DNA of 64,000 nucleotides, from positions 2,614,501-2,678,500 of the forward strand of contig NZ_CP092471.1 of NCBI RefSeq assembly GCF_026168555.1, in the 5' to 3' direction. A program made the translations under genes and the position numbers. Below are positions 1 through 8,993 of the stretch, one piece after another. Every line of letters starts with the position of its first letter. Within the stretch, counting starts at the first letter, position 1. Source of the stretch: Qipengyuania spongiae. Its GTDB lineage: Bacteria; Pseudomonadota; Alphaproteobacteria; Sphingomonadales; Sphingomonadaceae. The notes beneath the pieces are model-generated. The model worked only from the letters and a program-made list of their open reading frames with translations. It had not been told where the DNA came from and did not search any database.

Positions 1-2237
1 CGGTCGAGCGCGGTCGCCGATATGTCGAGATCGCGCTGCTCGGACGACGGCATGGGCCGGGGGCGCGGATAGGCCGGCGTCGGCTCGGCGCGGAACATGG
101 CGCGGGCCCAATCGACCGCCGTGCTTTCGCGATGGCGGTCGGCGAGATCCTCCCGGCCGCGCGGATCGTGCAGCAGCGCCTGCACCCGCAGGAGAAAGCG
201 CGAGGGGATCGCTGGCCCGCTTTCGTCGCGCGCCGCGCGGCTCAGCACCACCTCCGGCGCGCCCAGCGCTCCCGCCAGATCGTGCGCGGCAAGACCGATG
301 CGGAAATCCGCTCCCGGCACGCCGAGCGTGCGCAGGATCGCGGGCGCCAGCAGCGCGTCGACCGAACCGCGCGCGGGCCAGACGCCTTCGTTCAGGCCGC
401 CGCAGATGACAAGGTCGGCCCGGTTCATCCGCGCCTCGAGCAGGCCGAGGATCTGCACCCGAGAATGACCGCCATAGGGCGGGCGCACGGCGTGCTGCGC
501 CATCGCATCGGACAGCGCGGTAGCAAGGTGACGCGGCGCTATTGCAAAATCCGCCTCGCGCGCGTGCTGGCGGAACTCCTCGACGAAGCGCGCGAGGGCA
601 CGGCCGTCCTCGCGGGCCCAGATGCGGTCCGAACACAGTTGCTCGCACACGGCCGCGATCGTGTCGATCAGGTCAGCCAGCGCCTGCGGCGTTTCCGGAT
701 CGGCGGCGACGAGCGGCTCCAGAGCCTGCTCGGCAATGTCCCACCAGGCAGCGATCCGATCGTGCCGCGCGGCCAGTTTCGCCGCGACAACCCGCAGCGG
801 GTCGAGCCCCGGCTGAAGACGCGGCCCGCGCAGTTCGCGCTCGACCCGGCGCAATTGCCGCAGCCAGACGCCGCGCTCCATCCCGCCATCGACCAGCGGA
901 TGGCCGAGCAGCGCCATCACCGGCACCGGCCGCGCGCCCTCGCTCGTCACCTCCGCCGCCAGCAGGAAGGCCCGCCCCGCCGCGGTCTGCGACAGAGGAC
1001 GCCCCGCCGAATCGTCTGCAATCACGTTCCACCGGGCGAGATGATGGACTACCCGCCGTCCGAGCGCGCGGTCGGGCGTCACCACCGCGACGCGCCGTTC
1101 CGGCTCCTCGAGCGCCTGGCGCACCAGCAACGCGATCGCCTGCGCCTCCTCCTCCGGATTGGCGCACTGCATGACGCGGACCCCCGCCATCCGCCGCTTC
1201 TCCGCCGGGAGATCGACCCAGGCCCTGCTCGCTTGCGGAGGCAGGAACACGCTGGAGACGGCATGGCTGCGCTCGGGCGGCGCGGCGGTCATGCCCTTGC
1301 GGTGCCAGGGCTGCACCTCCTCGCGCGCCACGCCCATGCGGTTGAGCAGCAGCTTCAAATGGTATTGTGGATGAGTCACCGCATCGTCGCGACCGAAAGG
1401 CGTGTCGTCGGGCGTCGGCCGGTTGCCCGCACGACCAAGCTCGTCCCACACCTCGCCTGCCATGCCGAGGTTGAAATCGGGCAGGATCACCGCGCCCTGC
1501 GGCAGGTCCGCGACGACACGCAACAGCCGAGCGAGCGCCGGCGCGGCGCTGGTGACTCCGGCGGCGACGATGGGCGTTTCGGGCGGCTGCGCGCGCCAGC
1601 GCCGGGCCGCGTGGTCGAACAGACGGTTGCGCCGGGCAGCGGCGTCAATCACGCCGTTCGCGTTTAGCCAGGCGAGCCATTTCGCTTGGACCACCGCGAA
1701 CAGGCGCAGGGATTTCTGCCAGTGCGCCGAAAGATCGGGAAAGATGCCGACGACCTTCTCGTCGACCAGCTGTTCGGGGCCGATATCCTCGACCAGCAGG
1801 CGGTCCATCGTCGCTCCGGTTTCGCGCGCCAGCCGCAGCAGTGTGGCACCCTCCGGCGCATCGTCCCCCATTTCCTCCGCGATGAGCCCGGCCAGCGCGA
1901 ACAGGCGGCGCTGCGGGTCGACCGCCGGAGGAATGTCGCTTGCCCCCAGCGGATCGAGCAGGCTGCCCAGCGCCTCGTCTAGATCGAGATCGCCCACCAC
2001 CGCCATGCGCGGCATCAACAAGCCGTTTTCGCCGGTTGCACCGGCATGGCGGATGAAGGCCTCGCTCATCACCCGCTGCGCCCGGCTGCTCGGGAGAAGC
2101 AGGGTCAGGCGCGCAAGACCCAGATCGGCATCGCGGTAACGCGGCACCAGCCCGGCGACCAGCGCATCGGCGAAACCGCGATGCGCGGCAATCGAATAGA
2201 CGTTCGGGTGTTGCGGTTCCGGCGCGCCGTCAGCCAC
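1..2237 (-). CDS. addB: Double-strand break repair protein AddB (3' end outside window)
   Basis: AddB is the inactivated-helicase/nuclease partner of AddA in the AddAB (RecBCD-like) complex that resects double-strand breaks in the cytoplasm. The minus-strand frame stays open from a GTG at 2237 to the window edge (about 745 codons; the family usually has about 1000), so the C-terminal nuclease part is missing here. Its N-terminus reads VYSIAAHRGFADAL, then LTLLLPSSRAQR and LLMPRMAVVGDLD, the pattern of alphaproteobacterial AddB. The GTG overlaps the murU stop by 8 bp, so it is probably the last or second-last gene of the divL operon; addA is expected just outside to the left. GTG is chosen because no ATG fits closer to the end of murU. 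Confidence 0.85.
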   Translation of the reverse strand, partial: MADGAPEPQHPNVYSIAAHRGFADALVAGLVPRYRDADLGLARLTLLLPSSRAQRVMSEAFIRHAGATGENGLLMPRMAVVGDLDLDEALGSLLDPLGASDIPPAVDPQRRLFALAGLIAEEMGDDAPEGATLLRLARETGATMDRLLVEDIGPEQLVDEKVVGIFPDLSAHWQKSLRLFAVVQAKWLAWLNANGVIDAAARRNRLFDHAARRWRAQPPETPIVAAGVTSAAPALARLLRVVADLPQGAVILPDFNLGMAGEVWDELGRAGNRPTPDDTPFGRDDAVTHPQYHLKLLLNRMGVAREEVQPWHRKGMTAAPPERSHAVSSVFLPPQASRAWVDLPAEKRRMAGVRVMQCANPEEEAQAIALLVRQALEEPERRVAVVTPDRALGRRVVHHLARWNVIADDSAGRPLSQTAAGRAFLLAAEVTSEGARPVPVMALLGHPLVDGGMERGVWLRQLRRVERELRGPRLQPGLDPLRVVAAKLAARHDRIAAWWDIAEQALEPLVAADPETPQALADLIDTIAAVCEQLCSDRIWAREDGRALARFVEEFRQHAREADFAIAPRHLATALSDAMAQHAVRPPYGGHSRVQILGLLEARMNRADLVICGGLNEGVWPARGSVDALLAPAILRTLGVPGADFRIGLAAHDLAGALGAPEVVLSRAARDESGPAIPSRFLLRVQALLHDPRGREDLADRHRESTAVDWARAMFRAEPTPAYPRPRPMPSSEQRDLDISATALD

Positions 2238-2952
2238 GCGAAAGCGCTTCCTCGGCCGCCTTCACATGCGCCGGGCGCCCGACCTCGATCCACAATCCGC
2301 TGAAGGCGAGGCCGTAAAGCCGCTCTTCCTCGATCGCCCGGTCCCACAGGATGTTGGTCGAGAACTTGCCCTCCGGCGCATCGCGCAGCAGCCTGTGCGA
2401 CACGAGCTGGATGCCAGTGTAGATGAAGGGCGCGATCCGGCCGGGCAGCTTGCGGCTCAATTGCCCGCGCGGCCCCATGTAGAAATCGCCCTTGCCATCG
2501 AAATTCAGCGTCTGGTCGTGCGGCACCACCAGCAGCAGCGCGTCCATCCGCTCCGCATCCCAATGCGCCGAGAGATCGAGGAAGGCGTTGCGCGGCCCGT
2601 CGAGCCAGATGCTGTCGGCATTCGAACAGAAGAACGGATCGGGCAGCAGCCCGGCATCGCGCGCCTTGACCATGCCGCCGCCGGTCTCGAGCAGTTCCGC
2701 GCGTTCGTCGGACAGCGCCACTTCCGGGCGGGCCCGCATCGTCACATGCGCTTCCAGCGAATCGGCGAGGTAGTGGACGTTGACCACCGCCTTGGCGATC
2801 CCGGCGCTCTCGATCCGGTCGAGCGCGTAGTCGATCAGCGGCTTTCCCTTGACCCGCACCAGCGGCTTGGGCTGCGTGGCGGTCAGCGGCCGCATCCGCT
2901 TGCCGAGGCCCGCCGCCATCAGCATCGCCGTGTCGCTGGCGAGGCCGGTCAC
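2230..2952 (-). CDS. murU: MurU-like sugar-1-phosphate nucleotidyltransferase
   Basis: This 240-residue protein is a nucleotidyltransferase. The N-terminus carries the nucleotide-binding signature AAGLGKRMRPLT (residues 13-24) followed by the PKPLVRVKGKPLIDYALD segment typical of the family. Paired with amgK, the best match is MurU, which makes UDP-MurNAc from MurNAc-1-phosphate in peptidoglycan recycling and bypasses the fosfomycin-sensitive MurA step; this specificity rests on the neighbour, not on residues I can read. It starts at a GTG that overlaps the amgK stop by 4 bp. Its last bases overlap the addB start, so the genes are translationally coupled. A mannose-1-phosphate guanylyltransferase is the main alternative. 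Confidence 0.85.
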   Translation of the reverse strand: MTGLASDTAMLMAAGLGKRMRPLTATQPKPLVRVKGKPLIDYALDRIESAGIAKAVVNVHYLADSLEAHVTMRARPEVALSDERAELLETGGGMVKARDAGLLPDPFFCSNADSIWLDGPRNAFLDLSAHWDAERMDALLLVVPHDQTLNFDGKGDFYMGPRGQLSRKLPGRIAPFIYTGIQLVSHRLLRDAPEGKFSTNILWDRAIEEERLYGLAFSGLWIEVGRPAHVKAAEEALSRG

Positions 2953-3935
2953 ATGATCTCTCCGCCCGAGGTGTCGCGTATCGCCTGCGGAATGTTCGCC
3001 TCGAACCAGCGCGCGACCGGCGCCAGCGCGGGATGGGCAAGGTCGCGCTCCATTGCCTGCCAGACGCGCGGGATCATCGCGAGATAGCGTGGCTTGCCGT
3101 CGCGGCGATGAAGGCGGGTGAAGATACCGACGATCTTGGCGTTCCGCTGCGCTCCGAGCCGCGCGTAATCCGCCTCGAACTCATGCCCCATACCGGTCGC
3201 AGCCAGATAGCGGTCGAGCATCCGGCGCTCGAGGTCTTCGGAGACGTCGCGCCGTGCATCCTGCAACAGGCTGACGAGATCGTAGGCCGGATGGCCGACC
3301 AGCGCGTCCTGAAAATCGATTAGGCCCTGGCTCCCGTCGGGCGGCAGCATGATGTTCTCGGCATGATAGTCGCGCAGGACCGTGACGCCCGGGTGCTGCC
3401 GCTCGATCAGGGGCAAGAGCGCTTCTTCCCATGCCTCACGATAGCCCGCCTCGTCGGCGGACAGGCCCATGGCCGGACAGTACCATTCGGTCAGCAGGTC
3501 TGCCTCGCGAAGATAGGTGGCCAGGTCGTAAGGCGCGAACGGACCGGGCGGCAGCCGGTGCAGGGCCACCAGTGAGTCGATTGCGGCGGCATAGATCGCC
3601 TCTTCCTCGCCCGGCCCTTCGTCGATCCACTCGCGCATCCGGCGATCGCCGAAATCCTCGATCAGTACCCAGCCTTCGCGGACGTCCTGCGCGAGGATAT
3701 CGGGCGCCCGCATATCGTTGGCGGAAAGCCACTCTGCCGCGTGCAGGAAGGGCGCGGGATCCTCGTGCGGCGGAGGCGCGTGCATCAGCATGGCGGTTTG
3801 TCCGCCCTCGTCGCCCTTGCGGCGCAGGCGGAAATAGCGGCGGAAGGAGGCATCGCCCGGCAAAGGCTCGATTGCCGCCCCCGCCCAGCCGGATTGCGAG
3901 AGAAAGGTTTCGATCCCGTCGGGCAGCGCGCTCAT
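2949..3935 (-). CDS. amgK: AmgK-like anomeric MurNAc/GlcNAc kinase (aminoglycoside phosphotransferase fold)
   Basis: This is a 328-residue kinase of the aminoglycoside phosphotransferase family. The catalytic loop reads LRDYHAENIMLP (conserved D, H and N) and the metal-binding segment reads LIDFQDALVGHPAYDL. Together with murU downstream it fits AmgK, which phosphorylates recycled MurNAc/GlcNAc at the anomeric carbon in the cytoplasm. The ATG at 3935 overlaps the tsaE stop in an ATGA arrangement, which is why it is preferred over a start 41 codons upstream that would lie inside tsaE. The gene is the third of a tightly overlapping operon. Older annotations often call this family just phosphotransferase. 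Confidence 0.87.
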   Translation of the reverse strand: MSALPDGIETFLSQSGWAGAAIEPLPGDASFRRYFRLRRKGDEGGQTAMLMHAPPPHEDPAPFLHAAEWLSANDMRAPDILAQDVREGWVLIEDFGDRRMREWIDEGPGEEEAIYAAAIDSLVALHRLPPGPFAPYDLATYLREADLLTEWYCPAMGLSADEAGYREAWEEALLPLIERQHPGVTVLRDYHAENIMLPPDGSQGLIDFQDALVGHPAYDLVSLLQDARRDVSEDLERRMLDRYLAATGMGHEFEADYARLGAQRNAKIVGIFTRLHRRDGKPRYLAMIPRVWQAMERDLAHPALAPVARWFEANIPQAIRDTSGGEIM

Positions 3936-4369
3936 GGCCAGCGGCTTTGCCAAGCCGCACCGGGTTCGACAATGGCCTGCCGCCCCTCTCCCCGTTTTTC
4001 GAGACGGATGGAGAGACAGGCCGGTTCGTGTCCGAAGCCGCCCGCCCGCTCGGGCCATTCCGCGATCAGGGCGGCATCGGCGCGGTAGTCTTCCAGCCCG
4101 ATCTCCGCGACCTCGGCGGGATCGTCGAGCCGGTAGAAATCGGCATGGGCAAGCGGCGGATCGAGCGAATCGTAGGTCTCGATGATCGTGAATGTGGGGG
4201 ACGGCACCTCGCCCCCGTGCCCCAGAGCCGCGATGATCCCGCGGGCCAGTGTGGTCTTGCCCGCGCCGAGATCGCCCGTGAGCGCCACCACGTCGCCGGG
4301 TGCCAGCACTTGCGCGATGCGGCGACCGAGGCTGTTCATCGCCACGAGATCAGGCAGATCGATCGTCAT
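3932..4369 (-). CDS. tsaE: tRNA t6A biosynthesis ATPase TsaE
   Basis: TsaE is the ATPase of the TsaB-TsaD-TsaE complex, which makes N6-threonylcarbamoyladenosine at position 37 of ANN-decoding tRNAs. The 145-residue protein has the Walker A loop GDLGAGKTT (about residues 32-40), the PSPTF segment, and HADFYRLDDPAEV with EIGLEDY, all diagnostic of the YjeE/TsaE family. It overlaps divL upstream and amgK downstream by 4 bp each (ATGA junctions). A divL-tsaE pairing is recalled from Caulobacter as well, which supports both calls. The length is normal for the family. Confidence 0.95.
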   Translation of the reverse strand: MTIDLPDLVAMNSLGRRIAQVLAPGDVVALTGDLGAGKTTLARGIIAALGHGGEVPSPTFTIIETYDSLDPPLAHADFYRLDDPAEVAEIGLEDYRADAALIAEWPERAGGFGHEPACLSIRLEKRGEGRQAIVEPGAAWQSRWP

Positions 4370-6708
4370 GGCAGGCGGATCGTCGCTGTCGTGCCGACGC
4401 CCTTGCGGGTCTGGATATCGAGCGCACCGCCATGCGCTTCCACAAGTTGGCGGGCGAGCGGGATGCCGAGGCCCTGCCGCCGCTCGAAACCGCGCCCGTC
4501 GCTCGTCGGACGAATGCCTTCGAGCGCGCGGGCAAGTTCGCTCTGGTTCATGCCCCGCCCATTGTCGGCAATCACGACCTCCGTGCCTTCGCTCTTCCGG
4601 TTGATCAGTATCTGGATCCTGCCACCGCGCGGCGTCGCGGCGATCGCATTGTCGAGCAAGTGGCCGATCGCCCGGCGCAGCTGCTGGGGATCGGCTTCGA
4701 TCCGGCGACCGGAATCCCCTCGCAGGTCAAGCCGCAGGCCCGACTCGACAATCATGCTTTCCCTCTGGCGAACGAGTTCGGTGAGGAAAGGCAGCAGATC
4801 GAGCCTGCTCTTGTTGAGCGGCATCAGGCCGGCCTCGCTTTGCGACAGATCGAGCACGTTCTCGACCTGCTCAGTAAGCTTGCCCACGCTGGCCGCGATC
4901 GCTTCGGCATATTCGCGTGCCTGCGGGGGCAGATCGCCCGCCATGCCGCTGGAGAGCAGTTCGGCGAAGCCTCCGATCGAGGTCAGCGGTGTACGGAATT
5001 CGTAAGACATGTTGGCGAGGAACCGCGTCATCACGGCGTCCGCCTCTTCGAGCGCGCGATTGCGCTCGCGCAGTGCCTCTTCCGCTTGGCGCGAGGCAGT
5101 GACGTCCAGCACGATCAGAAGCCCGTTTCCGTCGGGCAACGGCACCCCGGCATAATCGAGAGTGCGGCCATCGTTCAGTTCGGCCACCCCAGATTGCTTC
5201 TTGCGGTCCAGCGTCGCCGCCCGAATGACCTGGTTCAGCGCGTCGATCCGCTCCGGGTCCGCCAGGTTGCGTTCGATTGCAGCGAGCAGATCCTCGGCCT
5301 GGGGATGGCCGTCCAGCACTTCGGGCTCCAGCCCCCACGCGCTGGAGAAGCTGCGGTTCCACAATTCGATGTGCCCATCGGGCGCGAACACCGCCAGCGC
5401 CTCGAACAGATTGTCGAAGGTGGCAGCTCGCGTCCGCAGCAAGGTGTCACGCGTGGCGGAGAGCGCGAGCTGTTCCGTCCGGTCCTCCGCGAACATCACC
5501 AAGCCGCCATCCGGCATGGGCTGAGCCACGATGCTGAGATGCGTGCTGTCGGGAAGCGGCCAGTCCTCGCGGCGTGTCTCGTCCGACACGAACCAGGCCG
5601 TCAGCTCCTGTCGCCAGGCGGGAAAGTCGCGTACCTCGGGAACCTTGCCATTCTCGCGCGCGACCATCAGCATCTGCTCGAACCCGGTCCTGTCGTTCAC
5701 GATGCCCGGCGGTAGAGCGAACACCCGGTGGAAAGGCTGGTTGGCGAAGGTCAGCCGCCGGCGGGCGTCGAACTGGGCGACACCGATGGAAAGCTGATCG
5801 AGCATCGAGCGCTGCACTTCGCGGAAAGCACGGAATTCGCGTGCCTGCTCCTCCATCTCCTCGATATCGACCGCGTAACCGGCGATCCCCTCGCTCCCGA
5901 GCGGAAGATCGGTGACGCGCAAACTGCGCCGTGCACCGTTGATCGTGGCGGCGACGATCCGTTCGACCGGCTGGCGCTGCTCGCGTGCCTGGCTGGCGAC
6001 CTCGGCGGCGGTCATTCCCTTCGAGGTTTCGACCAGTTCGACCTGATCGGCGACCACGGCGTCGGGGCTTTCGGCCCCAACGGCGGTGACATAGGCGCGG
6101 TTGACCAGCCGCAACTTGAGGTCGGGCCCGCGAAACCACATCGGCATAGGCGCGGCCTCGATCAGACCGACCAGAGCGCCGAAATCCTGTCGTGCCCGCG
6201 TCGCCTCGTCGCGCAACAGGGCAAGCTCGCCCTCGGTTTCGGTGAAGTCGAACACCCAGATCAGGGCCGCGCCCGAAGGAGATACAGAAGGGTCGGCGAG
6301 CCCGCCCTTCATCGCCAGCGCCTTCAGCGATCCGCGCGGCGTCATCGCGAGATGAAACGGGGCAGCGGTGCGCTGGGTGCGGCGAACGGCGGCGGTGAGT
6401 TGCTCCACCTGGTTTTCGCTGAGGCCGTGAACGCCCGAACCGCTCAGTTCGCTGATGAATTCGGGCATCCGCTCGAGACCGAACCATCTCGCGAGCCGGT
6501 CGGGCCCCTCGATCCGGCCGTCGGTGCGGACGAGCATGGGGACCGCGGGCGCTTCCTCGATCATGCGCGCGAGGCGGCGGGCCGACTTGCGCGTGGTCTC
6601 GGCCGCCTGCACCTGCGCCGAGGCGCGCAGCATCATCCAGCCGGCGGCAACGGTCCAGCCTGCCAGAAGCAGGCCGACGAGAACCAGAATTGCGGGCGAG
6701 ATGTCCAT
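4366..6708 (-). CDS. divL: DivL-like multi-PAS pseudo-histidine kinase with Tyr at the phosphoacceptor site
   Basis: This 780-residue membrane-anchored sensor has one N-terminal transmembrane segment (about residues 5-27), several PAS-like regions (about 170-290, 300-410 and 425-540), a dimerisation (HisKA) helix and an HATPase domain. The H-box reads FLANMSYEFRTPLTSI, so the usual phosphoacceptor His is Tyr569 (codon TAC). The ATP-binding boxes look intact: LLDNAI around Asn687, DNGRGM at 715-720 and GLGIPL at 746-751. Tyr at this site, length near 770 and tsaE next door match DivL of Caulobacter (Tyr550, 769 aa), which controls CckA-CtrA phosphorylation and asymmetric division. The exact partner in this organism is inferred. 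It heads the operon tsaE-amgK-murU-addB. Confidence 0.9.
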   Translation of the reverse strand: MDISPAILVLVGLLLAGWTVAAGWMMLRASAQVQAAETTRKSARRLARMIEEAPAVPMLVRTDGRIEGPDRLARWFGLERMPEFISELSGSGVHGLSENQVEQLTAAVRRTQRTAAPFHLAMTPRGSLKALAMKGGLADPSVSPSGAALIWVFDFTETEGELALLRDEATRARQDFGALVGLIEAAPMPMWFRGPDLKLRLVNRAYVTAVGAESPDAVVADQVELVETSKGMTAAEVASQAREQRQPVERIVAATINGARRSLRVTDLPLGSEGIAGYAVDIEEMEEQAREFRAFREVQRSMLDQLSIGVAQFDARRRLTFANQPFHRVFALPPGIVNDRTGFEQMLMVARENGKVPEVRDFPAWRQELTAWFVSDETRREDWPLPDSTHLSIVAQPMPDGGLVMFAEDRTEQLALSATRDTLLRTRAATFDNLFEALAVFAPDGHIELWNRSFSSAWGLEPEVLDGHPQAEDLLAAIERNLADPERIDALNQVIRAATLDRKKQSGVAELNDGRTLDYAGVPLPDGNGLLIVLDVTASRQAEEALRERNRALEEADAVMTRFLANMSYEFRTPLTSIGGFAELLSSGMAGDLPPQAREYAEAIAASVGKLTEQVENVLDLSQSEAGLMPLNKSRLDLLPFLTELVRQRESMIVESGLRLDLRGDSGRRIEADPQQLRRAIGHLLDNAIAATPRGGRIQILINRKSEGTEVVIADNGRGMNQSELARALEGIRPTSDGRGFERRQGLGIPLARQLVEAHGGALDIQTRKGVGTTATIRLP

Positions 6709-6723
6709 CGCCCGTCAGCTATG

Positions 6724-6752
6724 CGCCCCCATCGCGCAAGGCAATGGGGGCG
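6724..6752 (-). terminator. Hairpin between ahcY and divL
   Basis: A perfect 9-bp inverted repeat (CGCCCCCAT / ATGGGGGCG, 11-nt loop) lies in the 62-bp space after ahcY and just before divL. On the transcribed minus strand no T-run follows, so it may be a weak or Rho-assisted terminator separating ahcY from the divL operon, or an RNA-stabilising end. Confidence 0.4.
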
Positions 6753-6770
6753 ACGGCATGGAGCAACAGC

Positions 6771-8192
6771 TCAGTAGCGGTAATGTTCGGGCTTGAACGG
6801 ACCTTCGACCGGCACGCCGATGTAGTCCGCCTGCTTCTGGCTCAGCTTGGTGAGTTGCACGCCAAGTTTGTCGAGATGCAGCGCGGCCACCTTCTCGTCG
6901 AGCTTCTTGGGCAGGACATAGACGTCGTTCTCGTAGGAATCCTCGTTCTTCCACAGCTCCATCTGCGCCAGCACCTGATTGGTGAAGGAACAGCTCATCA
7001 CGAAGCTCGGATGGCCAGTGGCGCAGGCGAGGTTCACCAGGCGGCCGCGGGCCAGCACGATGATTTCCTTGCCGTCCGGAAACTTCACCAGATCGGTGCC
7101 GGGCTTGAGTTCGGTCCACTCGTAATTGTCGAGCGCCGAGATCTGGATCTCGCTGTCGAAGTGGCCGATATTGCAGACGATGCTCATCGGCTTCATCGCC
7201 TTCATGTGCTCGGCGGTGATGACGTCCTCGTTGCCGGTGGTGGTCACGAAGATGTCGGCGCGCTTCACGCCCTCTTCCATCGTCACGACCTCATAGCCTT
7301 CCATCGCCGCCTGCAGCGCGCAGATCGGATCGATCTCGGTCACGAGAACGCGCGCGCCGCCATTGCGCAGCGACTGGGCCGAGCCCTTTCCGACATCGCC
7401 ATAGCCCGCGACCAGCGCGACCTTGCCCGAGAGCATCACATCGGTCGCGCGGCGGATCGCGTCGACCAGCGATTCGCGGCAGCCGTAGAGGTTGTCGAAC
7501 TTCGACTTGGTCACGCTGTCGTTCACGTTGATCGCCGGGAACGGCAGCTTGCCCTGCTTGGCGAGGTGGTAGAGACGGTGGACGCCGGTGGTGGTTTCTT
7601 CCGAGACGCCCTTGATCGCCTTGACGCTGTTGGTGAGGTAGCCCGGCTTGTCCTTGAGGAAGGCCTTCAGCGCCCGCTGGAACTCGATTTCCTCGGCGTT
7701 CTGCGGCTCGGGCAGTTCCTCGCCCGCCTCGACCCGTGCGCCCCACAGCGCGAACATGGTGGCATCGCCGCCATCGTCGAGGATAAGGTTCGCGGTCTGG
7801 CCGTCACCGTCCTTTTCCCAGTCGAAGATGCGACCGACATAATCCCAGTAATCGGCCAGGCTCTCGCCCTTGATCGCGAAGACGGGAATGTCCTGCGCGG
7901 CGATCGCGGCGGCAGCGTGGTCCTGGGTGGAGAAGATGTTGCAAGTCGCCCAGCGCACTTCAGCGCCGAGTGCGACCAAAGTTTCGATCAGCACGGCGGT
8001 CTGGATCGTCATGTGCAAGGAGCCGACGATGCGCGCGCCCTTCAGCGGCTGGGCCGCGCCATATTCCTCGCGCGTGGCCATCAGGCCGGGCATCTCGGTC
8101 TCTGCGATGCGGATTTCCTCGCGGCCGTAATCGGCGAGGGCGATATCCTTGACGACGTAATCCTGCTGGGCGGTGTTCTGGGCGTCTGCCAC
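6771..8192 (-). CDS. ahcY: Adenosylhomocysteinase
   Basis: AhcY hydrolyses S-adenosylhomocysteine to adenosine and homocysteine with a tightly bound NAD, keeping SAM-dependent methylation going. The 473-residue protein shows the family segments [58 protein letters not shown], the NAD-binding loop [15 protein letters not shown] and the C-terminal KPEHYRY. The GTG start at 8192 is preceded by AGGAGA at a good distance and gives the expected N-terminus; an upstream start would add 31 basic residues not seen in the family. A 20-bp palindrome 94 bp upstream is the probable operator. Confidence 0.97.
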   Translation of the reverse strand: MADAQNTAQQDYVVKDIALADYGREEIRIAETEMPGLMATREEYGAAQPLKGARIVGSLHMTIQTAVLIETLVALGAEVRWATCNIFSTQDHAAAAIAAQDIPVFAIKGESLADYWDYVGRIFDWEKDGDGQTANLILDDGGDATMFALWGARVEAGEELPEPQNAEEIEFQRALKAFLKDKPGYLTNSVKAIKGVSEETTTGVHRLYHLAKQGKLPFPAINVNDSVTKSKFDNLYGCRESLVDAIRRATDVMLSGKVALVAGYGDVGKGSAQSLRNGGARVLVTEIDPICALQAAMEGYEVVTMEEGVKRADIFVTTTGNEDVITAEHMKAMKPMSIVCNIGHFDSEIQISALDNYEWTELKPGTDLVKFPDGKEIIVLARGRLVNLACATGHPSFVMSCSFTNQVLAQMELWKNEDSYENDVYVLPKKLDEKVAALHLDKLGVQLTKLSQKQADYIGVPVEGPFKPEHYRY

Positions 8193-8285
8193 GTTCGATC
8201 TCCTGGAATTTCGTGTGCGCCGGCCGGAATGGAAATGACGGCGCCTTATGGCGCGCGCCCTAGCGGCCGAGCCGTGCGAAGGCAA

Positions 8286-8305
8286 ATATAAAGACTTCTT
8301 TATAT
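8286..8305. promoter_or_regulatory. 20-bp palindromic operator between ahcY and a peroxiredoxin gene
   Basis: The sequence ATATAAAGACTTCTTTATAT has two perfect 9-bp arms around a CT centre. It is an AT-rich island in GC-rich DNA, in the divergent region 94 bp from the ahcY start and 92 bp from the peroxiredoxin start. Perfect symmetry of this size suggests a dimeric repressor site. It resembles, from memory, sites assigned to ArsR-family S-adenosylhomocysteine sensors (SahR) upstream of ahcY in alphaproteobacteria; that identity is inference. Confidence 0.6.
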
Positions 8306-8396
8306 CCGAAATCCCGCTTGATCGGACGCCGCTCTCGTTGTCGCAGGGAAAGTTGCGCCTATATCATCGCCCGATCACCAGAACAGGAGTTGAGAC

Positions 8397-8876
8397 ATGA
8401 CGATTTCCGTAGGCGACACCCTTCCCGACGTGACTCTGACCAAGGCCACTGCCGATGGGCCGGAGCAGATCCAGTCCAGCGAATATTTCAAGGGCAAGAA
8501 GGTCGCTCTCTTCTCCGTGCCCGGTGCCTTCACCCCCACCTGCTCGGCCCGCCACCTGCCGGGCTACGTGGAGAAGGCGCAGGACCTGAAGGCCAAGGGC
8601 GTGGACGAGATCGCCTGCACCGCGGTCAACGACGCGTTCGTTCTGGGCGCCTGGCAGGGTGCCAACGAGGCGGGTGACGTGACCATGCTCGCCGACGGAA
8701 ACGGCGATTTCGCCGAAGCGGTCGGCCTGACGATGGATGGCAAGGGCTTCGGCATGGGCAAGCGCGGCCAGCGCTACTCGATGATCGTCGAGGACGGGGT
8801 GGTGAAGGAACTGAATGTCGAGCAGCCGGGCGACTTCTCGGTCTCCAGCGCGGAGCACATGCTCGGCCAGCTCTAA
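8397..8876 (+). CDS. Peroxiredoxin (Prx5 type, thiol peroxidase)
   Basis: This 159-residue cytoplasmic enzyme reduces hydroperoxides. The active-site segment VPGAFTPTCSARHLPGY contains the peroxidatic cysteine (about residue 49) in the PxxxTxxC motif. The C-terminal half carries the Prx5-type VEDGVVKELNVE region and a PGDFSVSSAEHML end. No second cysteine sits in the usual 2-Cys resolving position, so a glutaredoxin or glutathione is the likely reductant. A good Shine-Dalgarno (CAGGAG) precedes the ATG. It diverges from ahcY across a palindromic site and is followed by a strong hairpin. Confidence 0.92.
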   Translation: MTISVGDTLPDVTLTKATADGPEQIQSSEYFKGKKVALFSVPGAFTPTCSARHLPGYVEKAQDLKAKGVDEIACTAVNDAFVLGAWQGANEAGDVTMLADGNGDFAEAVGLTMDGKGFGMGKRGQRYSMIVEDGVVKELNVEQPGDFSVSSAEHMLGQL

Positions 8877-8916
8877 CCGCGGGCCGTCATTCCAGTCCGG
8901 AAGGACCGACCTTCAT

Positions 8917-8944
8917 GCCGCCTCCCGAGCGATCGGGGGGCGGC
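8917..8944 (+). terminator. Strong GC hairpin after the peroxiredoxin gene
   Basis: A 12-bp stem (GCCGCCTCCCGA / TCGGGGGGCGGC, one T-G wobble) with a 4-nt GCGA loop lies 40 bp after the peroxiredoxin stop. No T-run follows, so it is terminator-like rather than a textbook Rho-independent terminator. Confidence 0.55.
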
Positions 8945-8993
8945 AAGCGTATGGAGCGCATCTTCCGCGGTCGAGCGAGCCGGAATATCAAGC

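Noticed and set aside
132..1667. Long plus-strand frame of 511 codons opposite addB
   Set aside because: It is antisense to the addB frame, Arg/Pro/Ala-rich with no domain, and typical of shadow frames in GC-rich DNA.
6690..8291. 533-codon plus-strand frame opposite ahcY
   Set aside because: Antisense shadow of ahcY; the minus strand is clearly adenosylhomocysteinase.
8193..8396. SAH riboswitch upstream of ahcY
   Set aside because: I could not find the expected pseudoknot-type conserved core; the palindrome fits a protein operator better.
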